Below are positions 38,593-47,020 of a stretch of DNA of 57,477 bases, in pieces. The number at the start of each line of letters is the position of its first letter. Positions within the stretch are counted from its first letter, which is position 1. The stretch is from an uncultured Gemmatimonadales bacterium (lineage in GTDB: Bacteria; Gemmatimonadota; Gemmatimonadetes; JACCXV01; JAHWKZ01). The stretch spans positions 1-57,477 of the forward strand of contig CAMYLR010000026.1 of NCBI GenBank assembly GCA_947259315.1. Direction: 5' to 3'. The notes under the pieces are model-generated. The model was not told where the DNA came from. It saw nothing but the letters and a program-made list of their open reading frames with translations, and ran no database searches. Made by a program: the position numbers and the translations under genes.

Positions 38593-39915
38593 ATGACGGA
38601 TCCGAACAACGGCGGATCGATCGCGACCGCCAACCGGGCAGCCGAGATCAACGCTGGCCACGATCGCTATCTGTGGGACGCGGTCATGCGCTACTACGAA
38701 ACGCCGCTGCCGCTGGCTCGTGGGCGCGGCCAGCACTTGTACGACTACGACGGCAACGAGTATCTCGATTTCTTTGGCGGGATCTTGACCGTCCCGGTTG
38801 GGCACTGTCACCCCACCGTGACGCAGGCGATCCAGCAGCAGGCGGAAACGCTCGTTCATACGTCGACCCTCTACCCGACCGGGCCGATCGTAGAGCTGGC
38901 GGAGAAGATCGCTTCGCTCACCCCTGGGGATCTGTCCAAGACGTTCTTCACCAACAGCGGCACCGAGGCCGACGAGACGGCGATCATGCTGGCCAAGGCG
39001 GCGACCGGCAATCAAGCCGTGATCGCGCTGCGCCACGCCTACGCGGGGCGCTCGATGTTGGCGGTAACGCTGACCGCGCACGCGCCTTGGCGCAGCGTCG
39101 ACTACATCTCCGGCATCAAGCACGCGCTGGCCCCCTACTGCTATCGCTGTCCGCTCAAGCTCGAATACCCGTCGTGCGGGGTAGCGTGCGCCGAGGATCT
39201 GGAGGAGCTGATCAAGACCACCACGCCGGGGCGGGTCGCGTGCATGATCGCTGAGCCGATCATGGGTGTCGGTGGCTTTGTCACGCCGCCCACGGAGTAC
39301 TTTCAGATCGCGGCCGAGATCGTGCGCCGCCACGAAGGGCTGCTGATCGCGGACGAAGTCCAGACCGGTTGGGGCCGAACCGGCACCAAGATGTGGGGAA
39401 TCGAACAGTATGGCGTCACGCCGGACGTCATGACGATGGCTAAGGGCGTTGCCAACGGCATGCCGATGGGCGTGACCGTTACGACGCCCGACATCGCCGC
39501 CAAGTGGGAGGGCCTGACGCTGTCCACGTTTGGCGGCAACCCGCTGGCGTGCGCTGCGTCCCGTGCGACGATCCAGGTGATCGAAGAGGACAACCTGGCC
39601 GAGAACGCGGAGACTCAAGGTCGGCGGTTGCGAGACGGTTTGGAGAAGCTTCAGGAGAAGCATGCGTTGATCGGCGATGTGCGTGGCATGGGACTCATGC
39701 AGGGGATCGAGATGGTCGCTGATCGTCGGACCAAGGAACCGGCGGTGTCGGAGATCATGCAGCTCATGGAAGAGACGAAGAAACGCGGTCTCTTGATCGG
39801 CAAGGGTGGGCTCTACGGCAACGTTGTCCGGGTCGCGCCGTGTCTCAACATCGGTGCCGACGATGTTGATCGAGCGGTTGAGATCCTCGATGACAGCTTC
39901 GCGGCTATCGGGTAG
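38593..39915 (+). CDS. Class III PLP-dependent aminotransferase (AGXT2-like, beta-alanine type)
   Basis: 440 residues. It probably moves the amino group of beta-alanine (or 3-aminoisobutyrate) to glyoxylate or pyruvate, giving malonate semialdehyde. FFTNSGTEADE (PLP phosphate), LLIADEVQTGWGRTG (Asp contacting the pyridine N), and Schiff-base Lys in TMAKGVANGMPMG are all present. It lies 25 bases after pydC. Relatives include alanine-glyoxylate aminotransferase 2 and 4-aminobutyrate aminotransferase. Confidence 0.88.
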   Translation: MTDPNNGGSIATANRAAEINAGHDRYLWDAVMRYYETPLPLARGRGQHLYDYDGNEYLDFFGGILTVPVGHCHPTVTQAIQQQAETLVHTSTLYPTGPIVELAEKIASLTPGDLSKTFFTNSGTEADETAIMLAKAATGNQAVIALRHAYAGRSMLAVTLTAHAPWRSVDYISGIKHALAPYCYRCPLKLEYPSCGVACAEDLEELIKTTTPGRVACMIAEPIMGVGGFVTPPTEYFQIAAEIVRRHEGLLIADEVQTGWGRTGTKMWGIEQYGVTPDVMTMAKGVANGMPMGVTVTTPDIAAKWEGLTLSTFGGNPLACAASRATIQVIEEDNLAENAETQGRRLRDGLEKLQEKHALIGDVRGMGLMQGIEMVADRRTKEPAVSEIMQLMEETKKRGLLIGKGGLYGNVVRVAPCLNIGADDVDRAVEILDDSFAAIG

Positions 39916-39928
39916 AAGGGAGACCGCA

Positions 39929-40297
39929 TTGAGCCCCCGGACGAGTGCGTTACTTCTGACGGTTCCAGTCTTCGCGTTGTACTTCTATCTGCTCGGCGAT
40001 TTCGAGCCACCGCTGCCGATCGCCGACCGCGTGGCGGCCTGGATGTTCTACGCGATCCTGGCGGTGATGTTGATCGGCATGTTGGCGGTCCGTCTAGAGC
40101 CCCGGGGGATGTCGTACGTGTTCATGTTGGCGGCGCTGCTGCAGACCTTTTCCATGTTCCTGATGCTCCTTCTCGAGTGGCAAGCGCTGGAGACGGTCGT
40201 CTATCTCAACGTGTTGCTCGTTCTGAGCCTGTTACTGGTCTCGTGGCGTTTCCGAAACGTCGCCAACTTCGAAGCTGGGGAGGCGGAGTCGTCATGA
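39929..40297 (+). CDS. Small four-helix membrane protein
   Basis: About 122 residues from TTG 39929, which has GAAGGGAG upstream; the longer frame begins inside the aminotransferase gene. Helices: SALLLTVPVFALYFYLL, VAAWMFYAILAVMLIGML, MSYVFMLAALLQTFSMFLMLLL, VVYLNVLLVLSLLLVSW. No family recognised. It overlaps the dehydrogenase start as ATGA and is thus part of the pyrimidine operon. The position between two catabolic enzymes makes a transport or quality-control role conceivable, but nothing in the sequence shows it. Confidence 0.65.
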   Translation: MSPRTSALLLTVPVFALYFYLLGDFEPPLPIADRVAAWMFYAILAVMLIGMLAVRLEPRGMSYVFMLAALLQTFSMFLMLLLEWQALETVVYLNVLLVLSLLLVSWRFRNVANFEAGEAESS

Positions 40298-41781
40298 GTA
40301 CGAGACGCCGGTACCGGAACTACATCGACGGTGAGTGGCAGGAAACCGAAACCGGTAACTGGGCCCCGAACATCAATCCTGCCAATACTAAAGATGTCAT
40401 CGGCGAGTTGCCGCTATCGTCGAAAGGTGAGACCGAAATGGCGATTACGGCAGCTGAGCGCGCGCTGCCGGGGTGGCGAGCTATACCCGCGCCGGAACGT
40501 GGTCGATTGATCTCGCGCGCCCACCGCTTGATGACCGAGCGGACCGATGAGCTGGCTCGGTCGCTGACTCGCGAAGAGGGCAAGATCCTGCCCGAGGCCA
40601 AAGGTGAGGTCCAGAAAACGCTCAACATCCTCGAGTTTATGGCTGGCGAGGGGATGCGGCTCGATGGCGATACGATGCCGTCGGAGTTGGCCAATACGTT
40701 TGCCTACACGGTACGTGAACCGATCGGCGTCGTCGGCGCGATCACGCCATGGAACTTTCCGGTTGCGATTCCGGGTTGGAAGATCGCCCCGGCGCTGGTG
40801 GCGGGGAACACGGTCGTTTTCAAGCCGGCCTCGTTGACGCCCGAGACGGCGGAGCTGGTGGTCGGAATGTTCGTCGAGGCTGGCTTGCCAAGAGGCGTAC
40901 TGAACCTGGTCTACGGCAGCGGCTCGATGGTGGGGCAGACGATCGTCGAGGATCCGCGCGTCAAGGCGCTTTCTTTTACCGGCTCCAACGAGATCGGTGC
41001 CGGGTTGTACGTCGACGGAGCGCACCGCTTGAAAAAGGTGCAGTGCGAGATGGGCGGGAAGAACCCGGTCCTGGTGCTCGAGGACGCCGATCTTGAGCTG
41101 GCGGTCGAAGGAACGGTCCAAGGTGCCTTTGGCTCGACCGGTCAGCGGTGTACAGCGACGTCGCGCGCGGTGGTAGTTGACGATATCGCTGACGATTTCG
41201 TCGGGCGCGTGGTCGAATACGCCTCGGGAATCGTTGTCGGCGACGGTTTGACTGCCGAGACCGGTATGGGTCCATCGGTCGATCAGTCCCAGTACGACAC
41301 CGTGCTCGAGTACATCGAGATCGGTAAGCAGGAGGGCGCCGAATGTTTGGCCGGCGGCGAACCTCTCACCGGTCCTGAGCACGCCGATGGATACTTCGTG
41401 CAGCCAACGGTGTTCGATCGGGTCGACCCCGACAGCAAGCTCGCACAAGAGGAGATCTTCGGGCCCGTTCTCGCGGTCATCCGCGTTCCCGACTTCGAAA
41501 CCGGTCTAGAGGTTTGCAATAACACTCGGTATGGTCTCACGTCGTCGATCTACACCGCCGACAACTCGCGCGCGTTCCGTTTTATCCGCGGTATCGAGAC
41601 CGGTATCACGCACGTGAACTCACCCACGATGGGCGGCGAAGCCCAGCTGCCTTTTGGTGGCACGAAAGCGACTGGCGTGGGAATGCGCGAGATGGGGAAG
41701 ACCGCGATCGACTTCTACAGCGAGTGGAAAACCGTGTACATCGACTACACGGGCGAGAAGCGCGAGAGCCTTTTCTACTGA
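40294..41781 (+). CDS. Aldehyde dehydrogenase (semialdehyde type)
   Basis: 495 residues. Catalytic Cys in GSTGQRCTATSR and general-base Glu in CEMGGKNPVLVLEDAD; NAD-binding ITPWNFPVAIPGWK and FTGSNEIGA. The GQRCTATSR wording is common in 2-oxoglutarate-semialdehyde-type dehydrogenases, whereas the CoA-acylating methylmalonate-semialdehyde enzymes look different. In this operon it most likely oxidises malonate semialdehyde made by the aminotransferase. Start ATG 40294 overlaps the membrane-protein stop. Confidence 0.9.
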   Translation: MSTRRRYRNYIDGEWQETETGNWAPNINPANTKDVIGELPLSSKGETEMAITAAERALPGWRAIPAPERGRLISRAHRLMTERTDELARSLTREEGKILPEAKGEVQKTLNILEFMAGEGMRLDGDTMPSELANTFAYTVREPIGVVGAITPWNFPVAIPGWKIAPALVAGNTVVFKPASLTPETAELVVGMFVEAGLPRGVLNLVYGSGSMVGQTIVEDPRVKALSFTGSNEIGAGLYVDGAHRLKKVQCEMGGKNPVLVLEDADLELAVEGTVQGAFGSTGQRCTATSRAVVVDDIADDFVGRVVEYASGIVVGDGLTAETGMGPSVDQSQYDTVLEYIEIGKQEGAECLAGGEPLTGPEHADGYFVQPTVFDRVDPDSKLAQEEIFGPVLAVIRVPDFETGLEVCNNTRYGLTSSIYTADNSRAFRFIRGIETGITHVNSPTMGGEAQLPFGGTKATGVGMREMGKTAIDFYSEWKTVYIDYTGEKRESLFY

Positions 41782-41782
41782 G

Positions 41783-42145
41783 ATGAACGTCAAGCGCGTC
41801 GCGGACGTTGTCTCACAGCCCGTGGACGCTGGCACCGGCACCCGCCGCCAGGTCCTTATCGGTCCCGACGAGGCACCAAATTTTGCGCTGCGCCGGTTTA
41901 TCATGGAGCCCGGCGGCGGGATGCCGAAGCACACCAACACCGTCGAGCACGAGCAATACGTGCTGGCCGGCCGGGCCCGAGTCGGTATCGGCGATGACGT
42001 CGTTGACGTTGAACCGGGAAGCGTGGTCTACATTCCGGCCGGAACGCCTCACTGGTACGCGGTGAAGGGAGACGAGCAGTTCGAGTTCTTGTGTGCTGTC
42101 CCGAATCGTCCCGACCATATCGAGATCATCGACGAAACCGCCTAG
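41783..42145 (+). CDS. Single-domain cupin
   Basis: 120 residues forming one cupin barrel. Motif 1 is GGGMPKHTNTVEHEQYVLAGRARV, seen in two pieces, with His/His/Glu candidates; motif 2 is PGSVVYIPAGTPHWY with the late His. It could be a metal-dependent isomerase, a dioxygenase-like enzyme or a sensor. It starts two bases after the dehydrogenase stop and is followed after four bases by the dehydratase-like gene. Confidence 0.82.
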   Translation: MNVKRVADVVSQPVDAGTGTRRQVLIGPDEAPNFALRRFIMEPGGGMPKHTNTVEHEQYVLAGRARVGIGDDVVDVEPGSVVYIPAGTPHWYAVKGDEQFEFLCAVPNRPDHIEIIDETA

Positions 42146-42149
42146 TCGG

Positions 42150-43121
42150 TTGATCGCACTGAACGAGATCCGAGCGGCGGCCGACCGAATCGCCGGACGG
42201 ATACACCGCACGCCGATCGTGACCAGCACGACGCTCGATCAGCGGGTCGGCGTCCGGCTTCATCTCAAATGTGAGTCGTTTCAGAAGACCGGCTCGTTCA
42301 AGCCGCGGGGAGCGCTCAACAAGATCGAGTCGCTAGGCCCCGACGAGCGGAGTGCGGGCCTCATCACAACGTCGGCTGGCAACCACGCTCAAGGGGTCGC
42401 ATGGGCAGCGCGAGAGGTCGGTGCGCCTTGCACCGTGGTCATGCCTACCGACGCACCACAATCGAAGATCAATGCGGTGATCGAGTACGGCGCGGACGTG
42501 ATCCTCGAAGCCGATCGGACGATCCTCTTCGAGCGCGTCGAGGAGGAACGCCAGGCACGTGGCGCGACGTTTGTGCACCCGTTTGACGATCCGGTCGTGT
42601 TGGCCGGGGCGGGAACGACCGGACTCGAGATCGTCGAAGACGTCCCCGACGTCGACATGGTCGTCGTGCCGGTCGGCGGTGGAGGATTGCTCGGCGGTAT
42701 CGCCTCGGCGGTGAAGGCGATTCGACCTGAGGTGCGCGTAGTTGCGGTCGAGCTTGAGGCCGGGCCCGGCCTGGGGCCCGCGCTCGAGGCCGGGCGACCC
42801 GTGACTGTCCCACGGCCCCAGCCAACGTTGGCCGACGGCATGACGCCACCTTTCGTCGGCCAACTACCGCTCGAAATCGCGCAGCACGCGGTGGACGAGG
42901 TCGTCGTCGTGAACGAGGCCGAAATCGCCGCTGCGATGGAGCTCCTGTTGACGCGCTGCAAGTTGCTCGTCGAGGGGTCGGGTGCAGCGGCGACCGCGGC
43001 GATTCTAGCGGGTCGGATCGTGCTGCGTGACGGGGCCCGAGTCGTATCCGTAGTATCGGGTGGCAACGTGGACCTCGCGACTCTGGCCAAGACGCTTGAA
43101 AAGCGGGGGCAGCTGACATGA
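42150..43121 (+). CDS. Threonine/serine dehydratase-like PLP enzyme (possibly EutB-like)
   Basis: 323 residues, fold type II PLP enzyme. The cofactor Lys is in GSFKPRGALNK (~48), the Gly-rich phosphate loop in VVPVGGGGLLGGIASAV (~177), and SAGNHAQGVAWAA is the substrate loop. TTG 42150 gives a family-like start (LIALNEIRAAADRI). Ordinary threonine dehydratase, serine racemase and the ectoine-pathway EutB belong here. Because it is paired and overlapping with an ornithine-cyclodeaminase-like gene of matching size, an EutB-like role deserves thought. Confidence 0.85.
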   Translation: MIALNEIRAAADRIAGRIHRTPIVTSTTLDQRVGVRLHLKCESFQKTGSFKPRGALNKIESLGPDERSAGLITTSAGNHAQGVAWAAREVGAPCTVVMPTDAPQSKINAVIEYGADVILEADRTILFERVEEERQARGATFVHPFDDPVVLAGAGTTGLEIVEDVPDVDMVVVPVGGGGLLGGIASAVKAIRPEVRVVAVELEAGPGLGPALEAGRPVTVPRPQPTLADGMTPPFVGQLPLEIAQHAVDEVVVVNEAEIAAAMELLLTRCKLLVEGSGAAATAAILAGRIVLRDGARVVSVVSGGNVDLATLAKTLEKRGQLT

Positions 43122-44101
43122 AGGTCCTGGCGCTAAGTGCAAGCGACGTCGAAGCGCTGCTCCCAATAGACGAGTGTATCGACGTCGTCGGCGACGCGTT
43201 GGCGGATCTGTCGCGAGAAGAGTCGATCAATCCGTTGCGCTCGATGGTCCGGTTTCCGAGCGGTGACGGGTTGCTGGGACTGATGCCAGCGGTGACGAAG
43301 TCACCACCGGTCAGCGGCATAAAGATCCTGACCGTGATGCCGGGCAACGAAGGGACCCCGTACGATTCGCACCAAGGGGTGGTCATGCTGTTCGAGATGG
43401 AGCACGGTCGGCCAGTGGCGATCGTCGATGCAAGCGCGATCACCGCCATTCGGACGGCGGCGGCGAGCGGTCTCGCGACCCGTCTCCTGGCGCGTGAAGA
43501 CGCGAGTCGGTTGGCGATCCTGGGCTCCGGTGTTCAGGCCCGTAGCCATCTCGACGCGATGCGAGCGGTCCGGCCGGTCACGACGGCAGTGGTTTGCAGT
43601 CGATCGGGCGACCGCGCTCGCGCGTTCGCCGAGCACCACTCCGAGCGCTGTGGCATCTCGATCGATGTCGCGGTGTCGGTTCAAGAGGCGATCGAAGGAG
43701 CAGACTTGATCTGTACGACGACCTCGGCACGGGAACCGATCGTCTGTGGCGATTGGTTGGAGCCTGGCACGCACATCAACGCCGTCGGCGCTTGCTTCCC
43801 GACCGTTCGCGAGTTTGACACCCGGGCCATCGTTAACTCCCGGCTGTTCGTCGACCGGCGCGAGTCGGCGCTGAACGAGTCCGGCGACTTTTTGATCCCC
43901 AAAGCCGAGGGAGCGATCGACGACGACCACATCGTGGGCGAGATCGGAGAACTCGTTTTGGGTCGCATCGAGGGTCGAACCGCTCCGGAGCAGATTACCC
44001 TGTTCAAGTCACTCGGTGTGGCGGTCGAGGATCTGGCCTCCGCCCATCACGTTTATCAAAAGGCGCTCGAAACTGGCCACGGGTGCGAGATCGATCTCTG
44101 A
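43118..44101 (+). CDS. Ornithine cyclodeaminase/mu-crystallin family protein (possibly EutC-like)
   Basis: 327 residues. NAD-binding fold with LAILGSGVQARSHLDAM (~131) and substrate-contact Arg/Lys in the N-terminal part (GIKILTVMPGNEG, DASAITAIRTAAASGLA). Members include ornithine cyclodeaminase, alanine dehydrogenase, ketimine reductase and EutC of ectoine breakdown. Start ATG overlaps the previous stop. The gene's last bases carry an extended -10 promoter for the dihydropyrimidinase gene. Confidence 0.88.
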   Translation: MKVLALSASDVEALLPIDECIDVVGDALADLSREESINPLRSMVRFPSGDGLLGLMPAVTKSPPVSGIKILTVMPGNEGTPYDSHQGVVMLFEMEHGRPVAIVDASAITAIRTAAASGLATRLLAREDASRLAILGSGVQARSHLDAMRAVRPVTTAVVCSRSGDRARAFAEHHSERCGISIDVAVSVQEAIEGADLICTTTSAREPIVCGDWLEPGTHINAVGACFPTVREFDTRAIVNSRLFVDRRESALNESGDFLIPKAEGAIDDDHIVGEIGELVLGRIEGRTAPEQITLFKSLGVAVEDLASAHHVYQKALETGHGCEIDL

Positions 44102-44107
44102 TATAAT
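44099..44107 (+). promoter_or_regulatory. Extended -10 promoter ahead of dihydropyrimidinase
   Basis: TG-A-TATAAT is a perfect extended -10 element overlapping the cyclodeaminase stop. No good -35 is present, as expected for this class. It gives a ~55-base leader with a hairpin before pydB. Confidence 0.65.
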
Positions 44108-44113
44108 GGACTA

Positions 44114-44133
44114 GACGGCGCGAGAAGCGCGTC
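44114..44133 (+). other. Hairpin in the pydB 5' leader
   Basis: GAC(G)GCGC-GAGAA-GCGC-GTC: seven base pairs with one bulged G, starting a few bases after the expected transcription start. No T-run follows, so it is not a normal terminator; it could stabilise the message or bind a regulator. Confidence 0.4.
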
Positions 44134-44166
44134 GCCGATCACGGACTCTGTTGGAGGATGAATACC

Positions 44167-45546
44167 ATGGCGATCCTGATACAGAACGCCGAAGTCGTCA
44201 GCGCTACCGAGACAAAACGCACCAATGTGCGAGTCGAGCACGAGAAGATCGCCGCCGTTGGCGAGGATGTGGTCGCCGAGTCCGGCGACGAGATCGTCGA
44301 CGGCTCTGATCAGCTACTCATACCGGGTGGAGTTGATCCACACGTTCATATGGCGTTGCCATTTATGGGTACGGTTTCGATCGACGACTTCGAGAGCGGC
44401 ACGATCGCCGGGATCATGGGCGGTACGACGAGTCTGATCGACTTCGCGATTCCTGCCAAAGGCGAGTCGCTTCTAGAGACACTCGATGTCTGGTACGAGA
44501 AGTCGGCCGGAAAAGCCGCTCACGACTACACGTTTCACATGGCGGTCGTCGATTGGGACGAGCGAATCGCCGAAGAGATTCCCAAGGTCGTCAGCGATCA
44601 CGGCATTACCTCGTTCAAGATCTTCATGGCTTATAAAGGCGTCTTCGACGTCAACGACGAACAGATCTTCCATATCCTCGAGGCGACCAAGGCGGCGGGT
44701 GGGTTCGTCAACGTGCACGCCGTGAACGGCGATATCCAGCTCATGCTGGCGGATCGGTTCGCCGAGCAGGGAAACACCGACACCCGTTATCACGCGCTCG
44801 CTCAACCTCCTCGGGCCGAGGGTGAAGCGACAGGTCGCGTGATCGACCTCGGCGCGATCGTCGAGCAGCAGGTCTACATCGTGCACGTCACGTGTGAGCC
44901 CGCCGTCGAGCGGATCGCGGCGGCACGTGCACGCGGCGAGCCGGTGTGGGGCGAGACGTGCCCCCAGTACTTGCTACTGGATGACTCGCTGTACGACCTC
45001 CCCGACTTTGAGGGTGCCAAGTACGTGTTGTCGCCGCCGCTGCGAAAGAAAAAGGACCAGGACGTGTTGTGGAGGGCGCTGGCCGACAACGAGATCTCGG
45101 TCATGGGCACCGACCACTGTGCGTTTACGTTTAGCGAGCAGAAGCAGATGGGCCGGGACGATTTTCGGTTGATACCGAACGGTTTCATGGGGCTCCAGGA
45201 GCGCTTGCCGCTGCTGTACACGCACGGCGTCACCAAAGGCAGGATCAGCGCCAATCGTTGGGTCGAGCTGTGCTCTACGAACCCGGCCAAGATCTTTGGT
45301 CTCTACCCACGCAAGGGGACGATCGAGGTTGGCTCAGACGCGGATCTCGTGCTGTGGGATCCAGCGGCGACCGACACGATCTCGGCAGAGACGCACTTCT
45401 CGCGCTGCGATTACAACGTGTACGAAGGGTTCGAAACGATGGGTGGTCCAACCAAGGTGTGGGTCCGCGGCGAGCTCGCAGCGTCGGAGGGCGAGTTCGT
45501 CGGCACCGTCGGCCGCGGCGAGTTCGTCAAGCGTCCGCCACGTTAG
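44167..45546 (+). CDS. pydB: Dihydropyrimidinase / hydantoinase-like cyclic amidohydrolase
   Basis: Second step of the reductive pathway: opens 5,6-dihydrouracil to N-carbamoyl-beta-alanine. 459 residues, binuclear metal site: His59 and His61 (GVDPHVHM), carboxylated Lys151 (TSFKIFMAYKG), His184 (VNVHAVNGD), His240 (VHVTCEP), Asp in GTDHCAFTF. The usual HAENGD motif reads HAVNGD, a Glu-to-Val change next to a ligand. ATG 44167 has GGAGG nine bases upstream; the ATG at 44158 is too close to that site. Its end lies one base from the convergent gene's end. Confidence 0.92.
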   Translation: MAILIQNAEVVSATETKRTNVRVEHEKIAAVGEDVVAESGDEIVDGSDQLLIPGGVDPHVHMALPFMGTVSIDDFESGTIAGIMGGTTSLIDFAIPAKGESLLETLDVWYEKSAGKAAHDYTFHMAVVDWDERIAEEIPKVVSDHGITSFKIFMAYKGVFDVNDEQIFHILEATKAAGGFVNVHAVNGDIQLMLADRFAEQGNTDTRYHALAQPPRAEGEATGRVIDLGAIVEQQVYIVHVTCEPAVERIAAARARGEPVWGETCPQYLLLDDSLYDLPDFEGAKYVLSPPLRKKKDQDVLWRALADNEISVMGTDHCAFTFSEQKQMGRDDFRLIPNGFMGLQERLPLLYTHGVTKGRISANRWVELCSTNPAKIFGLYPRKGTIEVGSDADLVLWDPAATDTISAETHFSRCDYNVYEGFETMGGPTKVWVRGELAASEGEFVGTVGRGEFVKRPPR

Positions 45547-45547
45547 G

Positions 45548-45829
45548 CTACTCGCCGATAAACTCGCCCTTCGGCGTGAGGATGAAGTCGTCTGTCAACG
45601 GCGCAAACGCCCTCCAGCCGCCGTCGTCGACGGCGCCGAGCACCCGCAGGTCACCACCTTTCTTGGAATCCCAGTAGACCTGGATCTCAATCTGGTAGGC
45701 GACGCCAGAGGCGGCTTTGACCTCGTGGGCGTCGACCTGTCCGATTAGCCCCGAGAGCTCCCCGTAGGAGCGTTTTCGGTACTGCGCCATCTCGTTCGAT
45801 AGCACCGCCAGCGCTTCGGTCTTATCCAT
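45548..45829 (-). CDS. Conserved protein of unknown function
   Basis: 93 residues from ATG 45829. A helical N-terminus (TEALAVLSNEMAQYRKRSYGEL) leads to an alternating strand part (AYQIEIQVYWDSKKGGDLRVLG, then DDGGWRAFAPLTDDFILTPKGEF in pieces). I know this pattern from unnamed bacterial proteins but no function. Last of a minus-strand run of small genes; converges with pydB. Confidence 0.6.
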   Translation of the reverse strand: MDKTEALAVLSNEMAQYRKRSYGELSGLIGQVDAHEVKAASGVAYQIEIQVYWDSKKGGDLRVLGAVDDGGWRAFAPLTDDFILTPKGEFIGE

Positions 45830-45875
45830 GCTTCTTCGCCGGCTTTCTGGCGACAATCAATGCCCACCCCACGAT

Positions 45876-46541
45876 TCAACCGCCATTCGACCTGAGCTCG
45901 AAAGTCGGTCCGAGCCGGACCAGGTACTGCGTGAGGGCGTGAATCAACACCACGATACCGGCCAGCTCCAAGCCTTCTTCGAGGGTCGTGATCGCGACGT
46001 AACCGAGGTTGTCTGGACCAAACCGTTCAAAGTGGTGGCCACCCACGAGCTCGATACCGATCGCCCCCCCAACGTAGAGAAACCCCGCCCACAAGAGTCC
46101 TCGTCGCAGTGGCGCCGGTTGCGATCGGAAGAAGCGCCAGTAGACGAGCAGAAAAACGAGCAACAGGATCGATGCGGGTATGATCCACGCGAAGTACAGC
46201 CAACCTCCTAGCCCAAGCGCGAGGCGAACGGGTTCGATCGCGCGCTCGTGGAGCTGTAGCATCTCGTCGATCGACAGATACAGAAGCACGACGACGAGCC
46301 CATACCAATGGCGTTTCCACTTATCGCCTCGGGCGCGAACGACGCTCCCGATCCCGGCGGAGAGCAAGCCGGCCAGAACGAGCAGCAACGAGGTGAAGTA
46401 AGTCGGGAGATTCGTCTCCGAATCGAGGTCGAGCATCTGCACGATCCCGTGGGATCTCCCCGCGGGGAGAAGATGATCCCACACCTGGGTGACGATGCTC
46501 GCCACGACGAGGCTGATCGCAACCACCGCGAGCCCGCGCAC
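45876..46541 (-). CDS. Membrane protein of unknown function
   Basis: About 221 residues with six helices (LAVVAISLVVASIVTQV, YFTSLLLVLAGLLSAGI, YGLVVVLLYLSIDEMLQL, YFAWIIPASILLLVFLLVYW, LLWAGFLYVGGAIGIEL, LEEGLELAGIVVLIHAL). Conserved acidic/His spots SIDEMLQLHE and TLEEGLE sit in or beside helices. The start is uncertain: GTG 46541 lies within a strong hairpin, and a GTG at 46523 is an alternative. It is read after the gene ending at 46585. Confidence 0.55.
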   Translation of the reverse strand: MRGLAVVAISLVVASIVTQVWDHLLPAGRSHGIVQMLDLDSETNLPTYFTSLLLVLAGLLSAGIGSVVRARGDKWKRHWYGLVVVLLYLSIDEMLQLHERAIEPVRLALGLGGWLYFAWIIPASILLLVFLLVYWRFFRSQPAPLRRGLLWAGFLYVGGAIGIELVGGHHFERFGPDNLGYVAITTLEEGLELAGIVVLIHALTQYLVRLGPTFELRSNGG

Positions 46542-46557
46542 GAGAAGCGCGGGCTCG
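46529..46557 (-). other. Strong 11-bp hairpin at the junction of two membrane-protein genes
   Basis: CGAGCCCGCGC and GCGCGGGCTCG are perfect complements separated by a seven-base loop. No T-run follows. It begins 28 bases after the upstream stop and covers the likely start of the downstream gene, so it could limit read-through or translation. Confidence 0.55.
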
Positions 46558-46584
46558 ATAGTGACGCGTGAGTTTTGGGGGACT

Positions 46585-47001
46585 CTAAGCAGCTGCTCGC
46601 GGTTTGTACACCATCGCTGCGACGATCCCGAGGATGATCGAGATAACCAGGCCACTGAAGAGCCATTGCAGCACCAGGCTGTACGGGATCGGGTAGATCA
46701 CGTACGAGTCGTAGACCACGGGAAGCGTGTAGAACAACGTGATGATCACACCGAACCGGAACCCCTCGCCGACACCCCGGTTCTCGTAGCCGCGAGCGAA
46801 GATGTAGCAGAAGAAGAAGCAGAAGAACGCGCTGCTTACGTACATGACCCACATCTTGGACATCATCTCGGCTTCGGGCCGCCACACGGCCGACAGCGAT
46901 TGATAGGTGTCTGCGAGCCACACCTGGTGGATCAAGTACCCGAGGATCTGGTACACGATGTAAGTCGCCACAAAACTCATGAGCAAGCGTTTCGTGTTCA
47001 C
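46585..47001 (-). CDS. Membrane protein of unknown function
   Basis: 138 residues from GTG 47001, which has GAGGAGG upstream. Four helices: LMSFVATYIVYQILGYLIH, MWVMYVSSAFFCFFFCYIF, FGVIITLFYTLPVVYDSYV, and WLFSGLVISIILGIVAAMVY. ALVxx-type small proteins with an N-terminal IHQVWL motif are often encoded beside DUF6632 genes, as here (19 bases apart). No function can be given. Confidence 0.6.
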   Translation of the reverse strand: MNTKRLLMSFVATYIVYQILGYLIHQVWLADTYQSLSAVWRPEAEMMSKMWVMYVSSAFFCFFFCYIFARGYENRGVGEGFRFGVIITLFYTLPVVYDSYVIYPIPYSLVLQWLFSGLVISIILGIVAAMVYKPRAAA

Positions 47002-47020
47002 CTTTTTTCCTCCTCTGCCG

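Noticed and set aside
38425-39663. Minus-strand ORF (412 codons) opposite the aminotransferase
   Set aside because: Shadow frame; the plus-strand frame has all aminotransferase motifs.
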